Below are positions 14,983 to 22,307 of a DNA stretch of 27,294 nucleotides, piece by piece. The notes under the pieces are model-generated. The model was given only the letters and a program-made list of their open reading frames with translations, did no database searches and was not told the DNA's origin. Position 1 is the stretch's first letter. Every line of letters begins with the position of its first letter. Both the position numbers and the translations under genes were made by a program. Origin of the DNA: Candidatus Saccharimonadota bacterium (GTDB lineage: Bacteria; Patescibacteriota; Saccharimonadia; Saccharimonadales; Saccharimonadaceae); the NCBI GenBank assembly GCA_900555265.1, contig UNSL01000005.1, positions 1 to 27,294 of the forward strand. Reading direction: 5' to 3'.

Positions 14983-15842
14983 AAACTTCCTCGTTTGGAT
15001 TTTATTATAGGGCGATTCGTTTTTGGTGAATATTTTCCCACCAAATAATCTTTCATAATTTCCGACAACTTCTTCGCATATTTATCGGTTATTTCGTGCC
15101 GCTGAGTTGCCATTGACGTATGAGTGATATTGTTATGATCTTTTGCCAATTTCTTCAGGTTTCTCTCGACAATCAGTGGATCAAGCTTTCCAGACAAAAT
15201 AGCAATCGGAAGAGTGAGCTTAGTGATGTCATCCATTGTCGTCTGATTGATAATCGCGGTGTTCAGGGCGATTAAAAACGACTCGGCGGTAACTTCATCA
15301 GCCTTAAATCCAGCGTCAGGCCAAATATTGTGCCGATCAGCGAATTGCAAAAAACGTTTCGAGCTGCGCGAATGGCTATTGAAAAACTCATAAAGCGCAC
15401 GCAAAATCTTCTCTGGATGATGAATTTTCTCGTCGACTCTCGGATAATATATCGGCGGGCTGCACAAAATCAGCGACTTGCTTAACTTCGGATATTGCTT
15501 GGCGAGTTCTACGGCAGCCAGCGAGCCCATAGAATGGCCGATGACGATATCGACGTGATTTATGAATTCCCTACGCAAAGTAGCGACGATGCTTGCAGCT
15601 TGGTCATGGGCGTTGTAGGACTTCCAATCTGGCTTGGGCGAATTGCCAAATCCCAGCATATCAATTGCTACAACTCGCGTGCCCTTTGGTAAATACGGCT
15701 CCAGCGGCATCCATGTTCGCCACGAAGCTCCCAGTCCATGAATAAGTAAAATCGTCGCTTTCGGTTTTTCCGGACGAGAAAAATAATGCACGTTCAATGC
15801 ATATGGAATCCGTAACCAGCGATGGATAATCTTGTCCAACAT
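14979..15842 (-). CDS. Alpha/beta hydrolase fold protein
   Basis: 287 residues. The catalytic triad can be placed: nucleophile Ser104 in GHSMG (102-106), acid Asp221 in LSGKLDPLIVE, and His249 in TQRHEITD. The oxyanion-hole motif HGLG is at 35-38. The strand order and the AIDMLGFGNSPKP loop are typical of esterases, epoxide or haloalkane hydrolases and C-C bond hydrolases. There is no signal peptide, so it is cytosolic; the substrate is unknown. It is the first gene of the operon continuing with the CYTH protein and the GrpB-family protein. A TATACT box ends six bases before the ATG, with no ribosome-binding site, pointing to a leaderless message. Confidence 0.88.
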   Translation of the reverse strand: MLDKIIHRWLRIPYALNVHYFSRPEKPKATILLIHGLGASWRTWMPLEPYLPKGTRVVAIDMLGFGNSPKPDWKSYNAHDQAASIVATLRREFINHVDIVIGHSMGSLAAVELAKQYPKLSKSLILCSPPIYYPRVDEKIHHPEKILRALYEFFNSHSRSSKRFLQFADRHNIWPDAGFKADEVTAESFLIALNTAIINQTTMDDITKLTLPIAILSGKLDPLIVERNLKKLAKDHNNITHTSMATQRHEITDKYAKKLSEIMKDYLVGKYSPKTNRPIIKSKRGSL

Positions 15843-15848
15843 ATTTTT

Positions 15849-15854
15849 AGTATA
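15849..15854 (-). promoter_or_regulatory. -10 box of the hydrolase-CYTH-GrpB operon, implying a leaderless start
   Basis: TATACT on the minus strand, six bases before the ATG at 15842. Its -35 zone would fall inside the rpsI terminator hairpin, and no good -35 hexamer is seen. Confidence 0.5.
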
Positions 15855-15859
15855 CTATG

Positions 15860-15894
15860 AAAATACTCCGCCTGCATGTGAAACGGAGTATTTT
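15860..15894 (-). terminator. Terminator of the infA-rpsI ribosomal operon
   Basis: Perfect 11-bp stem aaaatactccg / cggagtatttt with a 13-nt loop, starting 18 nt after the rpsI stop. The stem itself supplies the terminal TTTT on the minus strand. Confidence 0.75.
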
Positions 15895-15912
15895 GTGATA
15901 GCCTTTTCTGTA

Positions 15913-16311
15913 CTAACGCTTAGAGAATTGTTCGCGCTTACGAGCAGAACGAAGACCATACTTCTTGCGCTCTTTCTCGCGTGGGTCGCGCTTCAACAAC
16001 TCAGCCTTCTTCAGAACTGGACGCAGGTCAGCGTGGGCTGCAGTCAAAGCCTTTGCGATACCAAGCTTGATAGCGTCAACTTGACCAGCCAGACCGCCAC
16101 CTTTAACTAGGATAGTAACGTCGAATTCTTTTTGCTTGCTGACAATTGCAAGTGGGTCGGTTACTTCTGCTAGTAAGGTTTTGTTGCCGTCTAGGTACTC
16201 AGCAGCAGGCTTGCCATTGATCGTAATGGTGCCTTTGCCAGGAAGTAGGCGAACGCTTGCTGAAGCACTCTTGCGTCGTCCTAGGCCGTAGAAATAAGTA
16301 TCAGCAGCCAT
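15913..16311 (-). CDS. rpsI: Small-subunit ribosomal protein S9 (uS9)
   Basis: 132 residues, normal length. Recognised from YFYGLGRRKSASASVRLLPGKGTITINGK at the start, GGGLAGQVDAIKLGIAKAL in the middle, and the RDPREKERKKYGLRSARKREQFSKR tail. The C-terminal Lys-Arg reaches the P-site tRNA in the ribosome. It is the last gene of the long operon from infA, one base after the rplM stop, followed by a strong hairpin terminator. Confidence 0.97.
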   Translation of the reverse strand: MAADTYFYGLGRRKSASASVRLLPGKGTITINGKPAAEYLDGNKTLLAEVTDPLAIVSKQKEFDVTILVKGGGLAGQVDAIKLGIAKALTAAHADLRPVLKKAELLKRDPREKERKKYGLRSARKREQFSKR

Positions 16312-16312
16312 A

Positions 16313-16744
16313 TTACTTTACCTCAACTTTCTCTGGTGTTTGTGCTGTGTGAGCATGGTCGCTGCCAGCAAAAATGCGTAGGCGCTTTAGGCGCTCTGCT
16401 TGCAATTTGTTCTTTGGCAACATACCTTTAACAGCTTCTTCAATAATTCGCTCTGGGTGGCGTTCGCGCATTTCTTTGAATTGCGTTTCCTTAATTCCAC
16501 CTGGGAAACCACTGTGGCGATAGTAATACTTATCAGTTTCCTTGTATCCAGTAACAACTGTCTGCGCAGCATTGATAACAACTACGTAGTCACCACCGTC
16601 AATGTGAGGAGTGTAAGTTGGCTTGTATTTACCAGTCAAATGCTTGGCAATTTCTGTAGCCAAACGTCCAAGTGGTAATTCGCTAGCGTCAAACAATACC
16701 CAACGGCGAGAAACTTCAGATGGTTTTTGTGAATAAGTTTTCAT
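16313..16744 (-). CDS. rplM: Large-subunit ribosomal protein L13 (uL13)
   Basis: 143 residues from ATG 16744 (MKTYSQKPSEVSRRW). Family marks: WVLFDASELPLGRLATEIAKHLTGKYKPTYTP, GDYVVVINAAQ, YYRHSGFPGGIKE and AVKGMLPKNKL. The frame is open further upstream to 16867, but that extension lies in the rplQ coding region and is not part of the protein; this start gives the standard length and a one-base gap from the rplQ stop. It pairs with rpsI, as in most bacteria. The placement of rplM-rpsI directly after rplQ makes one continuous transcript. Confidence 0.97.
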   Translation of the reverse strand: MKTYSQKPSEVSRRWVLFDASELPLGRLATEIAKHLTGKYKPTYTPHIDGGDYVVVINAAQTVVTGYKETDKYYYRHSGFPGGIKETQFKEMRERHPERIIEEAVKGMLPKNKLQAERLKRLRIFAGSDHAHTAQTPEKVEVK

Positions 16745-16745
16745 C

Positions 16746-17132
16746 TTATTTTCCTTCCTTTGGCATTGGTTTAATATCGTCAACAAACTCGATGATTGCC
16801 ATTTGAGCGCCGTCGCCGACTCGCAAACGCGTTCGTTCAACGCGAACGTGTCCGCTGGTTCGACCACTTAGCTGTGGTGCGATTTCATCAACTAGTTTGT
16901 AAGCAGCGGCGCGTGTACTCAACGCTGCAATCACCTGACGTCGGCTAGACAGGTCGCCCTTTTTAGCCTTGGTGATGATTTTTTCAATGTGACGCTTTAG
17001 TTCCTTAGCCTTTGGCAAGGTGGTCTCGATCTTTCCGTACTCAACCAAGCTGGTAGCCAGACCTTTGAGTAGGGCTCGTCGCTGATCACGCTCGCGGCCG
17101 AACTTGCGCCCTTGATATCCGTGTCTATGCAT
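16746..17132 (-). CDS. rplQ: Large-subunit ribosomal protein L17 (bL17)
   Basis: 128 residues. MHRHGYQGRKFGRERDQRRALLKGLATSLVEYGKIETT is the canonical L17 opening (HR.G.KLGR...HR.ALLRNL...L..H..I.TT), followed by AKELKRHIEKIITKAK and a C-terminal RVGDGAQMAIIEFVD strand. It has no long C-terminal extension. It lies two bases after rpoA, the universal bacterial neighbour, and one base before rplM. Confidence 0.97.
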   Translation of the reverse strand: MHRHGYQGRKFGRERDQRRALLKGLATSLVEYGKIETTLPKAKELKRHIEKIITKAKKGDLSSRRQVIAALSTRAAAYKLVDEIAPQLSGRTSGHVRVERTRLRVGDGAQMAIIEFVDDIKPMPKEGK

Positions 17133-17134
17133 AG

Positions 17135-18058
17135 TTAAAACTCCAACTCCGCCATCTTGTCACGTACTTCGTCTAGTGCCTTTGAACCGAAACCTTTCAA
17201 TTCTCGCAAATCTTGCTCAGTCAAAGTTACCAAATCGCGAATAGTGCGGATTTCATTGTTAATTAGCGCGTTCGTCGTGCGGGCGCTTAAGTTTAGCTCT
17301 TCGATTGGCATTGCTAGCTCTGACTCTTCGTCTTCCTTAGCTGCGCCAAGTGCTGGCGCGCCAGTTACCATCGTGTTACCAGCCAAAGCTGTGTATTGGT
17401 TGACAAGAATCGCTGCTGCTTCTTCGAACGCCTCACGAGGTGTGATTGTGCCGTTAGTTTCAACAGTGATTGCCAATTTGTCCAAGTTTGTCTCCTGACC
17501 AACACGAGTTGAGTCGACTTTGTAGCGAACGCGTAGAACTGGTGAGTACATTGCGTCGATAGCAATCATGTCGCTGTGCAAACGCTTTTCGCTTGACTCT
17601 TCAATTGTCTGATAACCGCAACCTGCCTCAACTACCAAATCCATAACCAAATGCTTGTTTGGGTCGTCGATTGTAGCGATTACTTGCTCTGGGTTAACGA
17701 CTTCAACGTCAGCATTAGTTTTAATGTCAGCGGCAGTTACTTCGCCGGCGCCAGTTTTCTCAATGCGTAGCTCAACTGGATCGTCAGTAAATACGCGCAA
17801 GTGAACGTTTTTCAAGTTCAACATAATGTCGACAACATCTTCTTTGATGCCTTCAACAGTAGTAAACTCGTGAGTTGCGCCTTCAATTCTGAAAGCTACA
17901 ACCGCGCCACCGCGAACGCTTGACAATAGAACGCGTCGCAATGAGTTACCAAGAGTATTACCGTAGCCTGGGTGAAGTGGCTCGATTAGAAAAGTAGCAC
18001 TGGTTTCTGAAATATCATCAACGCTCGCGAGTGCTGGATTGTAAATTGCTTTTGCCAT
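17135..18058 (-). CDS. rpoA: RNA polymerase alpha subunit
   Basis: 307 residues, close to the usual 310-330. The N-terminal dimerisation domain (about 1-230) has FLIEPLHPGYGNTLGNSLRRVLLSS and the EFTTVEGIKEDVVDIMLNLK segment. An acidic linker of about 20 residues follows (AAKEDEESELAMPIEELN). The C-terminal domain (about 250-307) carries LSARTTNALINNEIRTIRDLV and LKGFGSKALDEVRDKM, the helix-hairpin-helix pair that binds UP-element DNA and activators. A complete C-terminal domain implies that UP-element or activator control is possible in this organism. It lies between rpsD and rplQ in the conserved order. Confidence 0.98.
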   Translation of the reverse strand: MAKAIYNPALASVDDISETSATFLIEPLHPGYGNTLGNSLRRVLLSSVRGGAVVAFRIEGATHEFTTVEGIKEDVVDIMLNLKNVHLRVFTDDPVELRIEKTGAGEVTAADIKTNADVEVVNPEQVIATIDDPNKHLVMDLVVEAGCGYQTIEESSEKRLHSDMIAIDAMYSPVLRVRYKVDSTRVGQETNLDKLAITVETNGTITPREAFEEAAAILVNQYTALAGNTMVTGAPALGAAKEDEESELAMPIEELNLSARTTNALINNEIRTIRDLVTLTEQDLRELKGFGSKALDEVRDKMAELEF

Positions 18059-18079
18059 AATTCTTCCCTAACCCTTCTT

Positions 18080-18700
18080 TTATCGTGAGTAATACTCAAC
18101 AATTAATTGCTCGTTGATGTCAGCTTCTGCTTCCTCGCGCTTTGGCAAACCAGTTACTTCAATCTTCAGCTTCTTGCTATCAGCTTTTAGCCAGCTTAGT
18201 GGACCTTGGACTGAATTGTTGATTACATCGTCAATTCGTGTAAAGTACTCTGACTTGGTACTCTTTGGACGAACTGTGATGACATCGCCAGCTTTAACGC
18301 GGATCGATGGAATATCGACGCGTCGGCCGTTCAATTCAAAGTGCCCGTGGCTAACTAGTTGACGAGCTGCGCGGCGTGATACGGCAAATCCAGAACGATA
18401 AACAACGTTATCCAAACGGCGCTCTAATAGCTTCAACAAGTTTTCGCCCGCCAAACCTTCTTGAGCACGTGTTGCTTCGTCCATCAAGCGAGCAAACTGC
18501 TTCTCAACTAGGCCATACAAGCGACGAACCTTCTGCTTTTCACGAAGCTGTGTAGCGTATAGGCTTGGCTTATTCTGACGACCATGCGCGTGCTGGCCTG
18601 GAATGCCAGATTTTTTCGCCAAAATTTTATGTGCTTTTGGATGAAGCGCATAACCTTCGCGGCGGCTTTGCTTGACAATTGGTGAATTATCTCGTGCCAT
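18080..18700 (-). CDS. rpsD: Small-subunit ribosomal protein S4 (uS4)
   Basis: 206 residues. The N-terminal part lacks the zinc-binding cysteines of some S4 proteins. Family marks are SGIPGQHAHGRQNKPSLYATQLREKQKVRRLYGLVEKQF and the S4 RNA-binding domain LLKLLERRLDNVVYRSGFAVSRRAARQLVSHGHFELNGRRVDIPS (about residues 88-140). It is a primary 16S-binding assembly protein; in E. coli it also represses its own operon, and whether that happens here is not visible. It lies two bases after rpsK and 21 bases before rpoA. Confidence 0.98.
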   Translation of the reverse strand: MARDNSPIVKQSRREGYALHPKAHKILAKKSGIPGQHAHGRQNKPSLYATQLREKQKVRRLYGLVEKQFARLMDEATRAQEGLAGENLLKLLERRLDNVVYRSGFAVSRRAARQLVSHGHFELNGRRVDIPSIRVKAGDVITVRPKSTKSEYFTRIDDVINNSVQGPLSWLKADSKKLKIEVTGLPKREEAEADINEQLIVEYYSR

Positions 18701-18702
18701 AA

Positions 18703-19092
18703 TTATGCCCTCCGTGCCTTTCGTGGACGAACACCGCCGTGAGGCACGCCAGTTACGTCCTTAATGCTTTCTACTGAGATGTCGAAGGCGCTGACCGCAC
18801 GAATAGCGGCATCACGTCCCAAACCGACACCTTTCACGAAAACGTCAACAGACTTCAAGCCGTATTGAGTTTTCGCAGCTTCAGCAGCTTTTTCAGCAGC
18901 AACCTGTGAAGCATAGGCTGTGCCTTTTTTGCTTCCACGGAAACCACATGCACCAGCTGATGAAGCGGTTAGTACGTTACCCTTCTTGTCGGAAAAAGTA
19001 ACGATAGTATTGTTAAATGTTGCCTGAATGTGCAGCTGACCAGCTGGGACTGATCGGCGCTGCTTCTTCTTGGTAGATTTTGCGTCTGCCAT
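18703..19092 (-). CDS. rpsK: Small-subunit ribosomal protein S11 (uS11)
   Basis: 129 residues. Conserved stretches: HIQATFNNTIVTFSDKKGNVL, SSAGACGFRGSKKGTAYASQVAAEKAA, VKGVGLGRDAAIRAV, and the C-terminal IKDVTGVPHGGVRPRKARRA. It is part of the platform near the mRNA exit and contacts S7 and S18. The N-terminal ADAKSTKKKQRR stretch is basic and likely disordered. It is in standard order between rpsM (15 bases upstream) and rpsD. Confidence 0.98.
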   Translation of the reverse strand: MADAKSTKKKQRRSVPAGQLHIQATFNNTIVTFSDKKGNVLTASSAGACGFRGSKKGTAYASQVAAEKAAEAAKTQYGLKSVDVFVKGVGLGRDAAIRAVSAFDISVESIKDVTGVPHGGVRPRKARRA

Positions 19093-19107
19093 TTCTTAGT
19101 CCTTTCT

Positions 19108-19494
19108 TTAGGTCTTACTTGCTGCTTTTGGTTGTGTACCGCCCACGGCGATGGCGCGACCCTTGCGAGTTCGTGCATTCGTACGAGTCCGCTGTCCGCG
19201 TGTTGGCAGTCCTGCTTTGTGGCGAAGACCGCGATAGGCGTTGATATCCTTCAAGCGCTTAATATTATTTGCCACCAAGCGCTGGAGATCACCTTCAACG
19301 GTGTATTCGCTGTCAATAATTTCGCGAATCTTGTTTTCTTCAGCCTCGGTGAGATCTTTCACCCGAGTGGTCGGCTCAATTTTAGCCGCCGCAAGGATGC
19401 TCGAAGCGTGCTTTGGCCCAATACCGTAAATGTAGGTGAGCGCAATTTGCACCTGCTTCTCTGTTGGGATAACTACCCCAGCAATTCGAGCCAT
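19108..19494 (-). CDS. rpsM: Small-subunit ribosomal protein S13 (uS13)
   Basis: 128 residues. [27 protein letters not shown] is the typical opening, followed by the helix-two-turn-helix part and [33 protein letters not shown], the basic tail that contacts P-site tRNA. The length is slightly above the 118-125 norm because of the C-terminal [16 protein letters not shown]. Two bases separate it from rpmJ, matching the infA-rpmJ-rpsM-rpsK order seen in many bacteria. Confidence 0.98.
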   Translation of the reverse strand: MARIAGVVIPTEKQVQIALTYIYGIGPKHASSILAAAKIEPTTRVKDLTEAEENKIREIIDSEYTVEGDLQRLVANNIKRLKDINAYRGLRHKAGLPTRGQRTRTNARTRKGRAIAVGGTQPKAASKT

Positions 19495-19496
19495 GC

Positions 19497-19625
19497 TTAA
19501 CCCTGCCTTTGCTTATTCTTAGGTTTTTTCTTGTTGATGATATATAGTCGGCCTTTGCGGCGAACTACCTTATCACCTTTTTTGGGATCTTTGTCGATTT
19601 TTTTCACACTTGCACGAACTTTCAT
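19497..19625 (-). CDS. rpmJ: Large-subunit ribosomal protein L36 (bL36), cysteine-free form
   Basis: 42 residues. The start [14 protein letters not shown] and end KPKNKQRQG match bL36, whose canonical forms run MKVRASVKK...C..C...H.QRQG. All zinc ligands are missing: the positions of the first Cys pair read IDKDPKKG, the third lies in IINKKK, and the His is Asn. It is a few residues longer than the usual 37-38, through an insert at the lost zinc knuckle. It sits between infA and rpsM. In the 54-bp gap from infA a minus-strand TATAAT (19662-19667) and a short AATCTC/GAGATT hairpin are visible, so an internal promoter is possible but unproven. Confidence 0.93.
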   Translation of the reverse strand: MKVRASVKKIDKDPKKGDKVVRRKGRLYIINKKKPKNKQRQG

Positions 19626-19679
19626 AAAGTGCTTAAATCTCCCTTCCCGAGTAAACCCGAGATTATAGTTAATATTTGA

Positions 19680-19925
19680 CTACCGACCCTGTTGAGGTCG
19701 ATCGTCACGTAGGCGGAAGCTGATTCGTCCCTTTGTAAGATCGTAAGGGGTCATCTCAACCTCAACCTTATCACCAGGCACCAGGCGAATATAATGCTTG
19801 CGCATTCGTCCTGAAATGTGCGCGATGATACTATGGCCATTCTCCAGTTCCACCTTAAATTGAGTATTAGGCAGTGCTTCCACTACCTTTCCTACCATTT
19901 TGATGACTTCCTTTTGACTCGCCAT
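19680..19925 (-). CDS. infA: Translation initiation factor IF-1
   Basis: 81 residues. OB-fold protein with [61 protein letters not shown], an almost textbook IF-1 core, plus a short DDRPQQGR tail. It binds the ribosomal A site during initiation together with IF-2 and IF-3. It is the first gene of the nine-gene operon running to rpsI. Its promoter lies 15 bases upstream, leaving a leader of roughly 8-9 nt without a ribosome-binding site. In many bacteria map and adk precede infA; here they do not. Confidence 0.98.
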   Translation of the reverse strand: MASQKEVIKMVGKVVEALPNTQFKVELENGHSIIAHISGRMRKHYIRLVPGDKVEVEMTPYDLTKGRISFRLRDDRPQQGR

Positions 19926-19940
19926 AAGTTACAGTTGTCA

Positions 19941-19969
19941 ATTATACAGTACTAAACACAGTTTGACAA
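19941..19969 (-). promoter_or_regulatory. Main promoter of the infA-rpsI operon
   Basis: Minus strand TTGTCA (19964-19969), 17-bp spacer, TATAAT (19941-19946): five of six plus six of six consensus bases at optimal spacing. The leader to the infA ATG would be about 8-9 nt. Confidence 0.85.
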
Positions 19970-19991
19970 GAGGTTTCGCCGTAAATTTACG

Positions 19992-20000
19992 TGCTATAAT
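19992..20000 (+). promoter_or_regulatory. Extended -10 promoter for the 191-aa protein
   Basis: TGCTATAAT on the plus strand, 30 bases before the ATG at 20031. The TTGACA at 19963-19968 is too far (26-bp spacing) to serve as its -35. AAGGA lies about six bases before the ATG as ribosome-binding site. This promoter is divergent from the infA promoter. Confidence 0.65.
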
Positions 20001-20030
20001 TGTGTTATCAAATTTAACATAAGGATTTTT

Positions 20031-20606
20031 ATGGCAAGCAAGAAAAAACCAGCAAACTTTAAGGTTACAAAATCGAAGAATGAGATAATGACCGCAGCGC
20101 TAATCGGTCTGGTGACGGCTTTGATAGTGATAGTTATTGGCGTAATTTTATTACATGCCAACCAAACTTCCGACAAGACATCTCAAACAGCGGAAAAGGT
20201 TGATAATGGATCTGTAAGCCTAGGATCTCTAGGCTTCCGTATTGAAGGAGGCAAAGCGGTTACTCGCAACGATTCAGCCACACAAGAGCTTCGCGATTTT
20301 CTGAAGGCAGACGTGAAGAAGTCGGGCTGTAAGGATAACAACGGCGTAACTGCGGTAATTGCCCATTCCCAAGATGAGAAACAGTTGTTGCTGGGTTATG
20401 GTTGCGGCAATTCTGTGGCGCGAATGTTTGCAGTTAAGCAAGACGGCGGATGGAAAGCGATTTCCCCAACCAATCAATTTAACCTGTTTGAAATTCCGAG
20501 CTGTAAGATGGTTGATGAAAATAACATTAGTAATGAAATTGCGCCAGTCTGCCAAAATAAGAAAAAAGTTGGCGACAATTTATCTTACGATTACAAAATA
20601 CGATAA
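20031..20606 (+). CDS. Single-pass membrane protein with cysteine-containing extracytoplasmic domain, unknown
   Basis: 191 residues. A basic N terminus (MASKKKPANFKVTKSK) is followed by one hydrophobic helix at about 20-42 (TAALIGLVTALIVIVIGVILL), giving a cytoplasmic N terminus and an outside C-terminal domain of about 145 residues. That domain has four cysteines (in SGCKD, YGCGN, PSCKM and PVCQN), enough for two disulphides. A Trp-containing GGWKAISPTNQF segment lies between the second and third. I do not recognise a family. It is transcribed away from the infA operon and toward secY, occupying the place where adk and map often lie. It has its own promoter, ribosome-binding site and terminator, so it is a monocistronic unit and very likely a real gene. 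Confidence 0.8.
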   Translation: MASKKKPANFKVTKSKNEIMTAALIGLVTALIVIVIGVILLHANQTSDKTSQTAEKVDNGSVSLGSLGFRIEGGKAVTRNDSATQELRDFLKADVKKSGCKDNNGVTAVIAHSQDEKQLLLGYGCGNSVARMFAVKQDGGWKAISPTNQFNLFEIPSCKMVDENNISNEIAPVCQNKKKVGDNLSYDYKIR

Positions 20607-20624
20607 TCCATTCGCAAAAAGAAT

Positions 20625-20649
20625 TCCCCGCTTTTCGGCGGGGATTTTT
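20625..20649. terminator. Bidirectional terminator between the 191-aa gene and secY
   Basis: 7-bp stem tccccgc / gcgggga with a ttttcg loop. It is followed by TTTTT on the plus strand and, on the minus strand, by TTCTTTTT from the a-run at 20616-20620. It serves the two convergent genes. Confidence 0.85.
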
Positions 20650-20657
20650 AATGTCAA

Positions 20658-22133
20658 TTATTTTTTCTTAAACAAACGACGCTTCTTACTCTTCTTTTTG
20701 TCACTATCAAGCAGCTCGTCTGGATCAAAGTCGTCATATGTAACCATCAGCGCACGAGAGTTGACTTGTCGCAGAGTTTCAAGGGCAACTGATACGATAA
20801 TCAAGATTCCAGTACCGCCGATTGACAAACGCAAACCTTGCAAGCCTGTTAAATTGTACGTGAGATATTCCGCAACGAATGGCAAAATAGCCACGATTCC
20901 TAGGACGATTGAGCCGAACAAAATCAAGCGATTGACAGTCCTCATAAGGTATTTTTCAGTCTGAGCGCCCGGACGCACACCTTCAATAAATCCGCCTTGC
21001 TTCTGCAGATTTTCGGCAATTTCATTAGCGTTAAAAACGATTCCAGTGTAGAAATATGTAAAGGCAATAACCAAGATGAAGTACAGCGTTGGATAAATAA
21101 ACGCCTCGGCCGTACTTCCTGTGAATGAGCCCGCGTTTGGAGCTTGGAACCAAGTGATCAATTTGTTGGCGGTCGGTAGAAGGTTGGTGTTACCAGAGGC
21201 TTTCATAACTTGACCAACAAATTGCGGCAAGCTTAGGAACGCGACCGCGAAGATGACCGGAATAACTCCCGCCGCAATCAGCTTAACTGGCAAAATGCTT
21301 TTTACATCGCCGTAATTACTGTTTCCGTGAACGCGTTTTGCGTAGTTAATCGTAATGACACGCTGAGCTTCGTTGATTTTAACTAGGAAGTAAAGGACGA
21401 TAAGTCCGGCGATTGACATGATTAATATCGTCCAGAACATAACTGGGTTTACAGGGAGAGTGAACCAGTTGAAGACGTTTAAGCTGCCAGATGAGGTGTT
21501 AAACAATGAGGAGATTAATGACGCGAGCATTTGTGGCAATTGGCTAATGATACCAGCGAAGATTACGATAGAAATACCGCTGCCGATTCCTTGCTCAGTA
21601 ATCAACTCACCGAGCCACATCAGAAGGACAGAGCCTGCTGTCATTGAAGTGATTGAAACGATCCATTCCATCATCGTCGGGTCGGCTAATGTCGTACTGC
21701 CGCCTTGAAGAACTGTTTGTCTCAAGATGAATATGAAAGCGATTGACTGGACAATAGCAAGCGGCACGGTAATAACACGCGTCCATTGCTGGATTTTTCG
21801 GCGTCCAGATTCGCCATCTTTGTGTAGCTCCTCAAGCCTTGGAATGGCTTTGGTCAGAAGCTGAATAATAATACTAGCGGTAATAAATGGACTAAGCCCG
21901 ACCAACACCAGAGAGAAGCTCGACAATGCACCACCAGATAACAAGTTCAAAATTCCACCGAGGTCAGATTGCCCAAGCACCGACGAAATCGCATTACGTA
22001 GTTGTGTTGGTTCCGCCAATGGCACTGGAATGTGCGCTAATAATCGATAAACAACGATTATTCCCACGACGATAAATAGTCGTTTTTGCATATCTTTATT
22101 TTTCAGCGAGCGGAAAATTATTCTCCAATTCAT
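20658..22133 (-). CDS. secY: Protein translocase subunit SecY
   Basis: 491 residues with about ten transmembrane helices. Family marks: RLFIVVGIIVVYRLLAHIPVP (TM1), GGALSSFSLVLVGLSPFITASIIIQLL (plug and TM2b region), YFYTGIVFNANEIAENLQKQGGFIEGVRPG (cytoplasmic loop) and GGTGILIIVSVALETLRQVNS near the C terminus. It forms the protein-conducting channel with SecE. It is longer than the roughly 435-residue E. coli protein, partly through a longer periplasmic loop (about 300-345) and an acidic then strongly basic tail (DDFDPDELLDSDKKKSKKRRLFKKK). GAGGGG precedes the ATG. Unlike the classical spc operon it is not joined to rplO: a terminator and a separate promoter lie between. Confidence 0.97.
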   Translation of the reverse strand: MNWRIIFRSLKNKDMQKRLFIVVGIIVVYRLLAHIPVPLAEPTQLRNAISSVLGQSDLGGILNLLSGGALSSFSLVLVGLSPFITASIIIQLLTKAIPRLEELHKDGESGRRKIQQWTRVITVPLAIVQSIAFIFILRQTVLQGGSTTLADPTMMEWIVSITSMTAGSVLLMWLGELITEQGIGSGISIVIFAGIISQLPQMLASLISSLFNTSSGSLNVFNWFTLPVNPVMFWTILIMSIAGLIVLYFLVKINEAQRVITINYAKRVHGNSNYGDVKSILPVKLIAAGVIPVIFAVAFLSLPQFVGQVMKASGNTNLLPTANKLITWFQAPNAGSFTGSTAEAFIYPTLYFILVIAFTYFYTGIVFNANEIAENLQKQGGFIEGVRPGAQTEKYLMRTVNRLILFGSIVLGIVAILPFVAEYLTYNLTGLQGLRLSIGGTGILIIVSVALETLRQVNSRALMVTYDDFDPDELLDSDKKKSKKRRLFKKK

Positions 22134-22175
22134 GTTTTAGCCCCTCATAGTCACTAACAATTCTTAACTCTGTTA

Positions 22176-22204
22176 ATTATACATTACCTTAGCGGATATT
22201 TCCA
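22176..22204 (-). promoter_or_regulatory. Promoter for secY
   Basis: Minus strand TGGAAA (22199-22204), 17-bp spacer, TATAAT (22176-22181) preceded by TG. The leader to the secY ATG is about 36 nt and contains GAGGGG. Confidence 0.7.
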
Positions 22205-22262
22205 TACTAAAAACATAAAAGCGTACGCGTTATTAATAAAACCATGGCTTTAGAACAAAAGA

Positions 22263-22290
22263 AAATCCCCTTCTCTTTCGAAGGGGATTT
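22263..22290 (-). terminator. Terminator of the rplF-rplR-rpsE-rplO operon
   Basis: Perfect 11-bp stem aaatccccttc / gaaggggattt with a 6-nt loop, beginning 17 nt after the rplO stop. On the minus strand the stem runs into TTTTCTTTTG. Confidence 0.85.
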
Positions 22291-22307
22291 ATTATTACCG
22301 AGAAAAA

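Noticed and set aside
16745..16867. Extended start of L13 at 16867.
   Set aside because: It overlaps the rplQ coding region; ATG 16744 gives the standard L13 N terminus and length.
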